64,000 nt of DNA from Pseudomonas sp. PDM16. GTDB lineage: Bacteria > Pseudomonadota > Gammaproteobacteria > Pseudomonadales > Pseudomonadaceae. Under the pieces are notes generated by a model. The model ran no database searches. It saw only the letters and a list, made by a program, of their open reading frames with translations, and was not told the DNA's origin. The position numbers were made by a program, and so were the translations under genes. This document shows positions 10,109 to 19,262 of this stretch, piece after piece. The stretch lies in assembly GCF_014851865.1 (NCBI RefSeq), contig NZ_JACVAM010000001.1, positions 744,001 to 808,000 on the forward strand, given 5' to 3'. Every line of letters starts with the position of its first letter. Position 1 is the first letter of the stretch.

Positions 10109-11969
10109 CGCGAGGTCGCTCCAGCGGCAGGGTGAGGGTGAAGGCGCTGCCGCCTTCATCCGGGTGACGCACGGCCAGGTTGCCGCCAGCGGCTGCGGCC
10201 AGGCTGGCGGACAGGGTCAGGCCGAGGCCCAGGCCCTTCTCGCCCGGTTTGGTGGTGAAGAAGGGCTCGAACAGGTGTGCGCGCAGGTCGGGCGGGATGC
10301 CGGCACCGCTGTCGCGGATCTCCAGGCGATAGCTGTCGCGTTGTGCCACGCCGCTCAGCCATAGTTCGCGACGAGGCTGCTCGCGCAGTGCATCGAGGGC
10401 ATTGCTGAGCAGATTGACCAGGATCTGCTCCAGGCGAGTCTGGTCGATGGCCAGGCGTGCGTCGGCGAATTCACGGTGCAGGGTCGGATGTTCCTGCTCG
10501 ATGCGGCTGTGCAGAAGGAACAGTGCCGCTTCCACCGCCTGCTCCAGGCTGGCCTGGCCGTGGTCGCCGCCGCGCCGGGCGAAGGCGCGCAGGCTGCCGG
10601 TGATGCGGCCCATGCGGTCGACCAGTTCGCCGATGGCCTGCAGGTTGCTGCCGGCGGTATCCAGCGCGCCGCGTTCGAGGAAGCGCGCAGCATTGGCGGA
10701 CAGGGTGCGCAGCGCCGCCAGCGGTTGGTTCAGTTCGTGGGCGATGCTGGTGGACATCTGACCGATCACCGCCAGCTTGCCGGCCTGTACCAGGCCGTCC
10801 TGGGCCTGGCGCAGGTTGGCTTCGGTCTGCTGACGTTCGCTGACTTCGGCCAGCAGGCGGCGGTTGCTGGCGGAGAGGTCGATGGTGCGCTCGGTGATCT
10901 TGCGCTCCAGCTCGCTGTTGGCGCGCTGCAGTGCCTCGCGGGCGGCCAGGCGGGTGGCGATCACCTTGCGCCGCTGGTTCAGTGCCAGGCCGCCGAAGAT
11001 CAGCAGGGCGCAGGCCACGCTGGCCAGCAGGCCGTGGCTGGCGGCAGTGCGGCGCTGCTCGGCCAGCGGGGTGAGCAGGGTCAGGTGCCAGGCGGTGTTC
11101 TCCAGCGCCCGGGTTTGTTGCAGGTAGTCCAGCGGCGTCCCGTCGGGCCCGTCCAGGCGAACTTCCTGCAGGCCGTTGCCAAGGTCATGGCGGGCCAGCG
11201 GTTGAAGCTCCTCCAGCGTCGCCCAGTGGTACTGCAGGCTGCGCGCCAGGCGTTCGCGGTCGGCGTCGTTGAGCGGGCGCACGGCCTTGAGTCGGCGCTC
11301 GGGGCGGCTGGCGAGGATGACGATGCCGTTCTCATCGCTGACATAGGCCTCGACACGCGCATCGGCCCAGCGCTTTTCCAGGGCGTCCAGGCGTACCTTG
11401 ACCACGGCCACGCCGATCACCCGGCCGTTGGCGCGCAGGCCGTGGGCCAGGTAGTAGCCGGGCTCCCCGCTGGTGCTGCCAATGCCGTAGAAGCGTCCTG
11501 GTTCGCCGTGGACGGCCTGCTTGTAGTAGTCGCGGAACGACAGGTCTTCGCCCAGGTAGCTGTCCGGCTGATTCCAGTTGCTGGTGGCGACCACCCGGCC
11601 ATCGAGGTCGAGCACGTACACGGCGAGGCTGCCGGCGCGCTGATTGAGGCCTTCGAGGTGATCGTTGAGGCGCTGCCGGCGGTAGCGGCCCGGCGTGAGC
11701 AGCAGACGACTGACGCCGCTCTCCAGTTCCAGCAGGCTGGGCAGGTAGGTGTACTTGCCAACCTCGCTCTCCACCGCGCGGGCGTTGAGTTCGAGCTGGC
11801 GCTCACCGACATCGGCCAGGTCACGGATGCCGACCGCCTCGCTCAGGCGGTAGCCGGCGTAGCCGCAGCCGAGTACCAGGGCGATACCCAGCAGGGTCAG
11901 CAGTATCTGGCGGAGCAGTTGTGGCTTCACGGTGAGGGCGGGAGGGACGCTGGGGGAGGGGCATTGCAT
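10101..11969 (-). CDS. aauS: Sensor histidine kinase AauS
   Basis: 622 aa inner-membrane kinase. TM helix near residues 22-42, a large periplasmic double-Cache (DctB-like) sensor to about 300, a second TM near 305-325, then a coiled coil and the HisKA region with phospho-acceptor in SIAHELNQPLAALRTL; the ATPase has LVNLLSNALDAL and DSGAGIPPD, KGLGLGL. Expected to sense glutamate/aspartate and phosphorylate AauR. Start is uncertain: ATG 11969 follows directly after a GTG at 11972, and GTG 11930 is another choice; none has a clear RBS. Confidence 0.9.
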
Positions 11970-12026
11970 CACAGTAGGCCCGGGCTGGGTAGGAGGGCGA
12001 AGGTGCCTGTGGCGCCCTCACCCCCG

Positions 12027-12049
12027 CCCCTCTCCCGGAGGGAGAGGGG
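12027..12049. terminator. Perfect hairpin between aatP and aauS
   Basis: CCCCTCTCC (12027-12035) and GGAGAGGGG (12041-12049) form a 9-bp stem with a 5-nt loop in the 88-nt gap after aatP. No T-run follows on the minus strand. It probably tunes transcript levels between the transporter and the two-component genes. Confidence 0.55.
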
Positions 12050-12057
12050 AGTCTCCA

Positions 12058-12788
<731 letters not shown>

Positions 12789-12792
<4 letters not shown>

Positions 12793-13457
12793 ACGGCTAA
12801 CCTTTTCTGCAGGAGCTTGACCAGCTGCGAGGCGGCGAAGCTGATGGTGAAGTACACGAGGCCGGCGAAGATCAGGAACTCATGGGGCTGGCCGAGGATG
12901 TCACCGCGCGAGCGGGCGGCGTTGAGGAAGTCCATCAGGCCCACGGTGTAGACCAGCGAGGTGTCCTGGAACAGGATGATGCTCTGCTGCAACAGCAGCG
13001 GGGTCATCTTGCGGAAGGCCTGCGGCAGGATGATCAGGCGCATGGTCTGGCCGTAGGTCATGCCGAGGGCCTGGGCGGCACCCATCTGGCCTTTCGGGAT
13101 GGCCTGGATACCGGCGCGGACGATCTCGCTGAAGTAGGCCGCCTCGAACATCACAAAGGCCACCAGGCACGAAGTGAAGGCGCCCACGGGGGTGTCTTCG
13201 CCGGTGATCCAGCGCAGCAGGAACGGCACTGCGAAGTAAAACCAGGTGATCACCAGCAGCAGCGGGATGGAGCGGAAATAGTTGACGTAGGTAGCCGCGA
13301 AGCCCGACAACAGACGGTTGTGCGACAGGCGCATGATGGCCAGCAGGGTGCCGAGCACCACGCCGCCGATCACGCCCAGCACCATCAGCTGCAGGGTCAT
13401 CAGCATGCCGTTCCACAGGCCCGGCAGGGCCGGGACGATAGCGCTGAAATCCATCAT
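12789..13457 (-). CDS. aatM: Acidic amino acid ABC transporter permease AatM
   Basis: 222 aa inner-membrane permease of the His/Glu/Gln family, with about five TM helices and the ATPase-docking EAA loop ([20 protein letters not shown]). ATG 13457 overlaps the aatQ stop (ATGA) with GGAGG upstream, so translation is coupled. Partner of AatQ. Confidence 0.95.
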
Positions 13458-14200
13458 TTACCTCCTGCGGAGATCAGGCCCGGCACCGCGACCTTCTTCT
13501 CGATCAGGCGCATCAGCAGCATCAGACCCATGTTCAGGGTGAAGTAGATCAGCGTGGCCAGGGTGAAGGCTTCGAACAGGTTGGCGCTGAACTCGGCGGT
13601 CTGCTTGGTCTGCGCCAGCAGCTCCATGAGGCCGATGAGGGAGGCCACCGAGGAGTTCTTGAAGATGTTGAGGAACTCGCTGGTCAGCGGCGGAATGATG
13701 ATGCGGAATGCCTGCGGCAACAGGACGTTGGCATACACCTGCGGCAGGCGGAAACCCAGTGCGTAGCCGGCAGCCAGCTGGCCCTTGGGCAATGCCTGGA
13801 TGCCGGTGCGCACCTGCTCACAGACGCGGGCGGCGGTGAACAGGCCAAGGCACACGACCACGCTGAGGAAGGCCGAGGTGGCCGGCGACAGGTCCTGCTT
13901 GAACCACATCTCCAGCGGCTCGGGCAGCAGGTCGGGTACCAGGAAGTACCAGAGGAACAGCTGTACCAGCAGCGGTACGTTGCGGAAGATTTCCACGTAG
14001 CAGGTGGCGAAGCCGCTGATCCAGCGATTCGGCACGGTACGCATGACGCCGAGCAGCGAGCCCAGCGCCAGGGCGATCAGCCAGCCGGACAGGGCAATGC
14101 CGATGGTCCAGCCCAGGCCGGTGATGAACCAGTCCAGGTAGATCTCGCTGCCGATGCCGGTGGACTTGAAGAATACGCCCCAGTCCCAGTTGTAATTCAT
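13454..14200 (-). CDS. aatQ: Acidic amino acid ABC transporter permease AatQ
   Basis: 248 aa inner-membrane permease paralogous to AatM, with the EAA loop near residue 150 (LAAGYALGFRLPQVYANVLL). First permease of the operon, separated from aatJ by 190 nt carrying two stable hairpins. N-terminal MNYNWDWGVF is typical of GltJ-type permeases. Confidence 0.95.
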   Translation of the reverse strand: MNYNWDWGVFFKSTGIGSEIYLDWFITGLGWTIGIALSGWLIALALGSLLGVMRTVPNRWISGFATCYVEIFRNVPLLVQLFLWYFLVPDLLPEPLEMWFKQDLSPATSAFLSVVVCLGLFTAARVCEQVRTGIQALPKGQLAAGYALGFRLPQVYANVLLPQAFRIIIPPLTSEFLNIFKNSSVASLIGLMELLAQTKQTAEFSANLFEAFTLATLIYFTLNMGLMLLMRLIEKKVAVPGLISAGGK

Positions 14201-14312
14201 GACGGGTTTCCCCTCGATTCTGGCCCGAACGGGCAGGGCGGATGGGAGCCGGGCGCCAGCGCGCCCACGCCGCTGTTGGCGGCGATGCTCCTGTCCTGAT
14301 GGTGCGAGATGA

Positions 14313-14332
14313 CGGAAGGCGAGCGCCTTCCG
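14313..14332 (-). terminator. Hairpin 1 between aatJ and aatQ
   Basis: CGGAAGGC / GCCTTCCG, 8-bp stem with a GAGC/GCTC tetraloop. It sits in the gap after the binding-protein gene and lacks a U-tract, as is common for hairpins that stabilise the upstream mRNA and raise binding protein over membrane subunits. Confidence 0.6.
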
Positions 14333-14343
14333 GCTTCCCGGGC

Positions 14344-14366
14344 CGCGCGCCCTCGTGAGGCGCGCG
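14344..14366 (-). terminator. Hairpin 2 between aatJ and aatQ
   Basis: CGCGCG-C-CCTC / GAGGCGCGCG with one bulged C and a 2-nt loop, a very GC-rich stem immediately after aatJ. Together with hairpin 1 it should impede RNA decay or readthrough. Confidence 0.6.
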
Positions 14367-14390
14367 AACGGGGACCGACGTGGTGGGCCG

Positions 14391-15302
14391 TCAGAGTTGC
14401 TCGGCGGCCTTGTCGGTCGGATTGGCGATCAGCTTCTTCAGCTCGTCGCTCATCGGGAAGTTCAGGTTGAGGCCCTTCGGCGGGACCGGGTTGAGGAACC
14501 ACTTGTCGTAGATGGCGGTGACTTCGCCGGACTGGAAAGTGGCGGTAATCGCGTCGTCGACCACTTTTTTGAACGCCGGGTCACCCTTGCGCACCATGCA
14601 GCCGTAGATCTCGAAGGATTGCGGGGTGCCGACCACGGTCCAGTCGTCCGGCTTCTTGGCCTTGGCCATTTCGCCGGCGAGCAGGGCGTCGTCCATCATG
14701 AAGGCCACGGCACGGCCGGACTCCAGCATCAGGAAGGATTCGCCATGGTCCTTGGCGGAGATGATGTTCATGCCCATCTGCTTCTCGGCGTTCATTGCCT
14801 TGAGCAGACGTTCGGAGGTGGTACCGGCGGTGGTCACCACGTTCTTGCCTTTCAGGTCGGGGAAGTCGACCACGCCGGAGGTCTTCTTGGTCAGCAGGCG
14901 GGTGCCCACTTCGAAGATACCGACGGAGAAGTCCACCTGCTGCTGGCGTTCGACGTTGTTGGTGGTGGAACCGCATTCGATGTCCACGGTGCCGTTCTGT
15001 ACCAGCGGGATGCGGGTCTGCGAGGTCACCAGGTTGTAGCGCACCTTCAGGTCCGGCATTTCCAGCTTCTGCTTGAGCGCCTCGACCACTTTCAGCTGCA
15101 GGTCGTGGGAATAGCCTTCCGGCTGTTGCGGGTCGCTGCCGTAGTAGGAGAAAGGAATGGAGGAGTCGCGGTGGCCGAGGGTGATGCTGCCGTTTTCCTT
15201 GATCTTCTTCAGGGTGCCGGTCAGTTCTTCGGCCAGTGCCGGGGCGCTGCACAGGGTGGCGGCCAGGGCGATACCGATGGCGCGGGAGAGAGTGCTGTTC
15301 AT
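14391..15302 (-). CDS. aatJ: Glutamate/aspartate periplasmic binding protein AatJ
   Basis: 303 aa. Signal peptide (MNSTLSRAIGIALAATLCSA, then PALAEE) followed by the type 3 solute-binding fold: ITLGHRDSSIPFSYY, VDIECGSTTNNVERQQQVDF (ligand-site C-G-S-T-T-N) and VVTTAGTTSERL. GltI-like. First gene of aatJQMP, preceded by a sigma-54 promoter and AauR-type sites. Confidence 0.96.
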   Translation of the reverse strand: MNSTLSRAIGIALAATLCSAPALAEELTGTLKKIKENGSITLGHRDSSIPFSYYGSDPQQPEGYSHDLQLKVVEALKQKLEMPDLKVRYNLVTSQTRIPLVQNGTVDIECGSTTNNVERQQQVDFSVGIFEVGTRLLTKKTSGVVDFPDLKGKNVVTTAGTTSERLLKAMNAEKQMGMNIISAKDHGESFLMLESGRAVAFMMDDALLAGEMAKAKKPDDWTVVGTPQSFEIYGCMVRKGDPAFKKVVDDAITATFQSGEVTAIYDKWFLNPVPPKGLNLNFPMSDELKKLIANPTDKAAEQL

Positions 15303-15400
15303 GCTGATCCTCGCTGTTGTTGTTATCCGGGTCGATCGCGGTGTAGCGATGCGGAGTCCCGTGCGGGTTGGGCGGCAGAGCCGTCCTTGCGAGGTACCAG

Positions 15401-15417
15401 AGCAGGGAGTGTGCCAA
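15401..15417 (-). promoter_or_regulatory. Sigma-54 promoter of aatJQMP
   Basis: On the minus strand TTGGCACACTCCCTGCT has the invariant GG-N10-GC of -24/-12 promoters. It lies about 100 nt upstream of the aatJ ATG, leaving a leader of about 85-90 nt. Fits activation by the adjacent sigma-54 regulator AauR. Confidence 0.85.
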
Positions 15418-15493
15418 AGCGATCTATATTCGCTAACTGGCTGATATTTAATGGATTAATTGATCTTTGCGACGGCTATGGAAACGGCCGGCG

Positions 15494-15507
15494 TTCGTCA
15501 GAGCGAA
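15494..15507. promoter_or_regulatory. Second, degenerate AauR-type site
   Basis: TTCGTCAGAGCGAA keeps TTCG-N6-CGAA of the site at 15525 but with a T/G change. Its centre is 31 bp from that of the perfect site, about three helical turns, placing both on one DNA face. It is also the inner part of a longer hairpin (ACGGCCGG 15484-15491 / CCGGCCGT 15512-15519) that may terminate the gene at 15561. Confidence 0.5.
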
Positions 15508-15524
15508 CAGACCGGCCGTCTGTG

Positions 15525-15538
15525 TTCGGAAAACCGAA
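15525..15538. promoter_or_regulatory. AauR binding site (upstream activating sequence)
   Basis: TTCGGAAAACCGAA is a perfect match to the inverted repeat TTCGG-N4-CCGAA that I recall being reported for AauR of P. putida. It lies about 110-120 bp upstream of the sigma-54 promoter, the normal distance for an enhancer site. Confidence 0.8.
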
Positions 15539-15560
15539 TGCGGGGATGATCGAGGATCGA

Positions 15561-16355
15561 TCAGCGGTTACGCAGGAAGGCGTTGATGAAGTCCCCCTGA
15601 TTGGGCGCGTCCTCGGCGGTGTTGAACAGCAGCTTGCCGTTTTGCTCACGCAGCTTCATGGTCTTGTCGAAACGGCATTCCACGGACGTGATGCTGGCGG
15701 CCTCGCTCTTGAAGGATGGCTGGTTGCGGCAAAGATTGGCGATCTGGTTGACCACCTCGCCGCAGTAGCCGGAGATGCTCAATTGCTTCATCTGCTGGTC
15801 ATCGATGGCACTCCAGTCCACGATGGTCTGCAGGGGCGTGCCGCAGTCATCGGACGCTGACTTGTCCATTTGCTGGAGACTGGTCTGGTTGGACTGCTCG
15901 CGCTTCTTGCGGTCGAACCTGGCCAGCTTGTCCTGCACGCCGTCCTTCTTCTGCTGTTCGTACAGTGCCAGTAGCTCGGCGGGTTTGATTGCCTTGCTGG
16001 CTTTTTCGTCGAAGCCCAGCTGGAAGCCTTCCGTACCGGGCAGGTACAACTGGTAGCTCTCGCCGCCCCAGCCTTGCCGTTTGAGCAACAGGTTGTACGG
16101 GCCGCCATCAAGGGTAGTGCCGTAGTCGCGTTCGTCATTGCCGCGCTCGTTCACGTCGGCGAGGAACACCACCTCGTCCAGCGGGTGGTTGACCCCGCTG
16201 ACTTGCACCAGAGCCTGCTTGCCATCGGCGCTCGGCGCCAGCTTGACGCTTATGCCTTGCCCGGCGTCGAAACCCTGAGGGTACTTGGCCAGGTCGAGGG
16301 CATTGGCCTGGCCGGCGAGCAGCAGGGAGAGGGCGAGGAAGGATAGCTTGCGCAT
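15561..16355 (-). CDS. Periplasmic hypothetical protein
   Basis: 264 aa. Clear signal peptide MRKLSFLALSLLLAGQANAL. The N-terminal half (about 22-110) looks like a beta domain (GISVKLAPSADGKQALVQVS, LYLPGTEGFQLGFDEKAS); the C-terminal half has four cysteines (DDCGTP, GYCGEV, NLCRNQ, VECRFD) likely forming disulfides. I do not recognise a named family; similar proteins appear common in Pseudomonas. Ends before the AauR sites. Confidence 0.82.
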   Translation of the reverse strand: MRKLSFLALSLLLAGQANALDLAKYPQGFDAGQGISVKLAPSADGKQALVQVSGVNHPLDEVVFLADVNERGNDERDYGTTLDGGPYNLLLKRQGWGGESYQLYLPGTEGFQLGFDEKASKAIKPAELLALYEQQKKDGVQDKLARFDRKKREQSNQTSLQQMDKSASDDCGTPLQTIVDWSAIDDQQMKQLSISGYCGEVVNQIANLCRNQPSFKSEAASITSVECRFDKTMKLREQNGKLLFNTAEDAPNQGDFINAFLRNR

Positions 16356-16373
16356 GACGGGTCCTTGTCGAGG

Positions 16374-16401
16374 AAAAGGGGGCCGAGTCTAGCAGCCCCC
16401 T
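16374..16401 (-). terminator. Terminator of adhP
   Basis: GGGGGC / GCCCCC stem with an 11-nt loop followed on the minus strand by TTTTCC, 29 nt after the adhP stop. Confidence 0.75.
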
Positions 16402-16429
16402 CCGCTTCGAACTGTGAGCGTGCGCCCGC

Positions 16430-17452
16430 TCAGAACGCCAGGACGATGCGTCCCTCGATCTGTCCGGCGCGCATCTGGTCAAGCACCAGGTTGATGTTCT
16501 CCAGCTTGTCGCTATGGATGGTGGCCTTGACCAGCCCCTCCCCGGCGAAGTCCAGCGCTTCCTGCAGGTCGGCGCGGGTGCCGACGATGGAGCCGGTGAT
16601 GTGCAGACCCTTGAGTACCACGTCGAAGATCGGCGTGGGGAAGTCACCCGGTGGCAGGCCGACCAGCGAGATGGTGCCGCCGCGCCTTGCCATGCCGATG
16701 GCCTGGCCGAAGGCGCTGTTGGATACGGCTGTGACCACCACGCCGTGGGCACCACCGATGTCGCGCTGGATCACCGCGGCAGGGTCTTCCTGGCGGGCGT
16801 TGATGCACAGGCTGGCACCCAGCTTGCGGGCCAGCTCCAGCTTGGCGTCATCAATGTCCACCGCCGCCACGTGCAGGCCCATGGCGCGGGCATATTGCAC
16901 CGCCACATGACCGAGGCCGCCGATGCCGGAGATGGCGACCCACTGTCCGGGGCGGGCCTTGGTTTCCTTCAGGGCCTTGTAGACGGTGACGCCGGCGCAG
17001 AGGATCGGTGCGATCTCGATGAAGGGCACGCTGTCCGGCAGCAGGCCGACGTAGTTGGGGTCTGCCAGCACGTACTCGGCATAGCCGCCGTTGATCGAGT
17101 AGCCGGTGTTCTGCTGGCTCTCGCATAGGGTCTCCCAGCCGGTCAGGCAGTGTTCGCAACAGCCGCAGGCGGTATACAGCCAAGGCACGCCAACGCGGTC
17201 GCCTTCTTTGACCCGGGTGACACCGGTACCTACCGCAGCGATGTAGCCGACCCCTTCATGGCCGGGAATGAACGGCAAGCTGGGCTTCACCGGCCAGTCG
17301 CCCTCGGCGGCGTGGAGGTCGGTGTGGCAGACGCCGGAGGCCTCGATCTTGACCAGCACTTGGCCTGGGCCGGGCAGCGGGACCTTCACTTCCTCGATTC
17401 GCAGCGGTTCGCCGAAGGTATGTACCACGGCGGCTTTCATCGTTCTGTCCAT
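16430..17452 (-). CDS. adhP: Zinc-dependent alcohol dehydrogenase AdhP
   Basis: 340 aa medium-chain dehydrogenase. Catalytic zinc ligands in [14 protein letters not shown] and GHEG; structural zinc cysteines in [18 protein letters not shown]-binding GIGGLGH followed by acidic AAVDIDD. Oxidises short primary alcohols such as ethanol with NAD+. ATG 17452 is preceded by AAGGAG; a second ATG at 17440 is possible. The 260 bases upstream (17453-17712) hold no gene and no clear motif I can support. Confidence 0.95.
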   Translation of the reverse strand: MDRTMKAAVVHTFGEPLRIEEVKVPLPGPGQVLVKIEASGVCHTDLHAAEGDWPVKPSLPFIPGHEGVGYIAAVGTGVTRVKEGDRVGVPWLYTACGCCEHCLTGWETLCESQQNTGYSINGGYAEYVLADPNYVGLLPDSVPFIEIAPILCAGVTVYKALKETKARPGQWVAISGIGGLGHVAVQYARAMGLHVAAVDIDDAKLELARKLGASLCINARQEDPAAVIQRDIGGAHGVVVTAVSNSAFGQAIGMARRGGTISLVGLPPGDFPTPIFDVVLKGLHITGSIVGTRADLQEALDFAGEGLVKATIHSDKLENINLVLDQMRAGQIEGRIVLAF

Positions 17453-17712
17453 GTTCGGGCTCCTTGCGCAGAGACGGGGAGCCGTCAGCCTAGGCCAGGC
17501 GAAGCCGGGCGACATTGCCCTGGAGCAAGGGATCAGTCGCGCTGAATAGCGGGTAGACGATCAAGGCGGATACCGATCCGTTCACCGTGATAGCGCAATG
17601 GCGCGCTCGGCGGGAGGTGACGAAGCGTACACCGGAGTGCTAACCAATCGGCGAGGGAAGCACATTCAAAACGCCCAGGGTAGCGGGCTCTTGCCTGTAG
17701 CTTGGCATCGGC

Positions 17713-18105
17713 TCAACCGGTAATCAGCAGGCCCCACAGGCCGAGCACGGCGAGGAAGTTGATGGTGAACACCAGGCCGCGCAGGCGTACGTTGCCGGTT
17801 AGTATCTGCACCGCACTGTGCACCAGCCGGCCGAGCAGGAACAACCAGGCCAGCGCTAGCGCGACGCTGCTTTCCACCTGAGCCTGGATCAGCAGCAGAC
17901 AAGCCACGTGGAAGAACAGCGGAAACTCGAACTGGTTGCTCAGGTTGGCGCCGATGCGCGGCTCTATCAGGGCCCAGGGATTGGAGCCATCCGCCCTCTG
18001 ACCGATGTGCCAGACCTTGGGCGCGCGGGCAACGGTCAGCAGTGCATAGAGAAAGGCGGTGAAGGCCACGTGCAGCGCCATCGGCAGAATCAGCGAGTGG
18101 GTCAT
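17713..18105 (-). CDS. MAPEG family membrane protein
   Basis: 130 aa with about four TM helices, matching the MAPEG (eicosanoid and glutathione metabolism) family: EPRIGANLSNQFEFPLFFHV and the C-terminal RLVHSAVQILTGNVRLRGLV. Bacterial members are often of unknown substrate. ATG 18105 opens the first TM helix; GGGGAG lies upstream. It follows the glyoxalase-like gene by 22 nt, likely an operon. Confidence 0.88.
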   Translation of the reverse strand: MTHSLILPMALHVAFTAFLYALLTVARAPKVWHIGQRADGSNPWALIEPRIGANLSNQFEFPLFFHVACLLLIQAQVESSVALALAWLFLLGRLVHSAVQILTGNVRLRGLVFTINFLAVLGLWGLLITG

Positions 18106-18127
18106 GGGGAGCCTGTTCCGAGGAGTC

Positions 18128-18469
18128 TCAGGAGCGGTTGGAAATCTGCAGCAGGTTGCCCTCGGGGTCCTTGCCGTCACAGAAACACAGCGCGTCGGGC
18201 GTACCGACGACCTTGCCCATGTTCGCGCCCAGTGTGATCAGGTGCTGGCGGTCGGCAGCGATGTCGGTCGAATGGAAACAGGGTTTGAGCGCGCCGCCCT
18301 TGTCCTTCCTGCCCTTATGAAAGCCGATGCGCGTGCTCGCCGAGCCCGGGTGCCCGGCATCGACAAAGGAGCCATCGCGGGACAGGACCTCCATCGCGAA
18401 AGCGCGCACATAGAAGGCCGCGAGTGCTTCGGGATCGCTGCAGAAGATGATCAGGCGGTGCAGATGCAT
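18128..18469 (-). CDS. VOC (glyoxalase/dioxygenase) family protein
   Basis: 113 aa single-domain vicinal-oxygen-chelate protein: LHRLIIFCSDPEALAAFYVR at the start, HSTDIAADRQHLITLGANMG in the middle and CDGKDPEGNLLQI at the end, the last matching the common DPxGN signature. Metal and substrate unknown. ATG 18469 is supported by GGGAG 5 nt upstream and by the domain start. Likely co-transcribed with the MAPEG gene. Confidence 0.87.
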   Translation of the reverse strand: MHLHRLIIFCSDPEALAAFYVRAFAMEVLSRDGSFVDAGHPGSASTRIGFHKGRKDKGGALKPCFHSTDIAADRQHLITLGANMGKVVGTPDALCFCDGKDPEGNLLQISNRS

Positions 18470-18643
18470 GTGGGCTCCCTGCTGGCTAGACTCGCGTCCG
18501 GGCGGTGCATGCTGATGTCGGCTGGCAGTCTGGCCCACCGCCGTAGCAGCCTCAAGCCTGCGGGACATATCTGTAAACATCCCTGTCGTGACTATTCGCT
18601 GACGGACGGTCACGCCATAGGCGCGATGGTCGTGGCTTTGCGA

Positions 18644-18649
18644 TATACT
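18644..18649 (+). promoter_or_regulatory. Probable -10 box of purEK
   Basis: TATACT in GCGATATACTGCG, about 110 nt before the purE ATG. No good -35 is visible at 17 bp. A start near 18656 would give a leader of about 100 nt containing two hairpins. Confidence 0.5.
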
Positions 18650-18659
18650 GCGCCGCCTC

Positions 18660-18720
18660 CGGGCCACCCTGGCCCGAACCTCACATGACAAGCCACGCCG
18701 AATGCGTGGCTTGTTGGTTT
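18660..18720 (+). promoter_or_regulatory. purE leader with terminator-like hairpin (candidate attenuator)
   Basis: Two stems are visible: CGGGCCA-CCC-TGGCCCG (about 18660-18676) and a perfect 11-bp ACAAGCCACGC-CGAAT-GCGTGGCTTGT (18688-18714) followed by TGGTTTTTG. No plus-strand gene precedes it, so the second hairpin lies in the purE leader and would act as premature terminator unless relieved. No known riboswitch class recognised. Confidence 0.6.
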
Positions 18721-18759
18721 TTGTCGCGCCACAAAGGCGCCCGAGCTAGAGGCAAAACG

Positions 18760-19248
18760 ATGAGCGCACTGGTTGGCGTGATCATGGGCTCCAAGTCCGA
18801 TTGGAGCACCCTCAGTCACACCGCAGAGATGCTGGAGAAGCTGGGTATCCCCTACGAAGTGCAGGTGGTTTCCGCCCACCGCACCCCGGACCTGCTGTTC
18901 CAGTACGCCGAACAGGCCGAGAACCGTGGCATCCAGGTGATCATCGCCGGCGCCGGCGGTGCTGCCCATCTGCCGGGCATGTGCGCGGCCAAGACCCACC
19001 TGCCGGTGCTCGGCGTGCCGGTGCAGTCCGCCGTGCTGTCGGGCGTCGACTCGCTGCTGTCCATCGTGCAGATGCCGGCTGGCATCCCGGTCGCAACCTT
19101 GGCCATTGGCAAGGCCGGTGCGATCAACGCCGCCCTGCTGGCCGCCAGCATCCTCGGCCACCAGCACCCGCAGTTCCATGACAAGCTCAAGGCGTTCCGC
19201 GACGAACAGACCCAGACTGTGCTGGACAACCCGGACCCGCGTTCCTGA
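18760..19248 (+). CDS. purE: N5-carboxyaminoimidazole ribonucleotide mutase PurE
   Basis: 162 aa class I PurE, converting N5-CAIR to CAIR in purine synthesis. Signature [26 protein letters not shown]. Start ATG 18760; the in-frame extension upstream runs through the leader hairpin and is not coding. It is 14 nt before purK, so they form an operon. Confidence 0.97.
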   Translation: MSALVGVIMGSKSDWSTLSHTAEMLEKLGIPYEVQVVSAHRTPDLLFQYAEQAENRGIQVIIAGAGGAAHLPGMCAAKTHLPVLGVPVQSAVLSGVDSLLSIVQMPAGIPVATLAIGKAGAINAALLAASILGHQHPQFHDKLKAFRDEQTQTVLDNPDPRS

Positions 19249-19262
19249 TCGAGGCCCTATAG

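Noticed and set aside
18660..18715. Mini-ykkC/guanidine-II type riboswitch in the purE leader
   Set aside because: Two hairpins are present but the loops are CCC and CGAAT, not the ACGR loops of that class.
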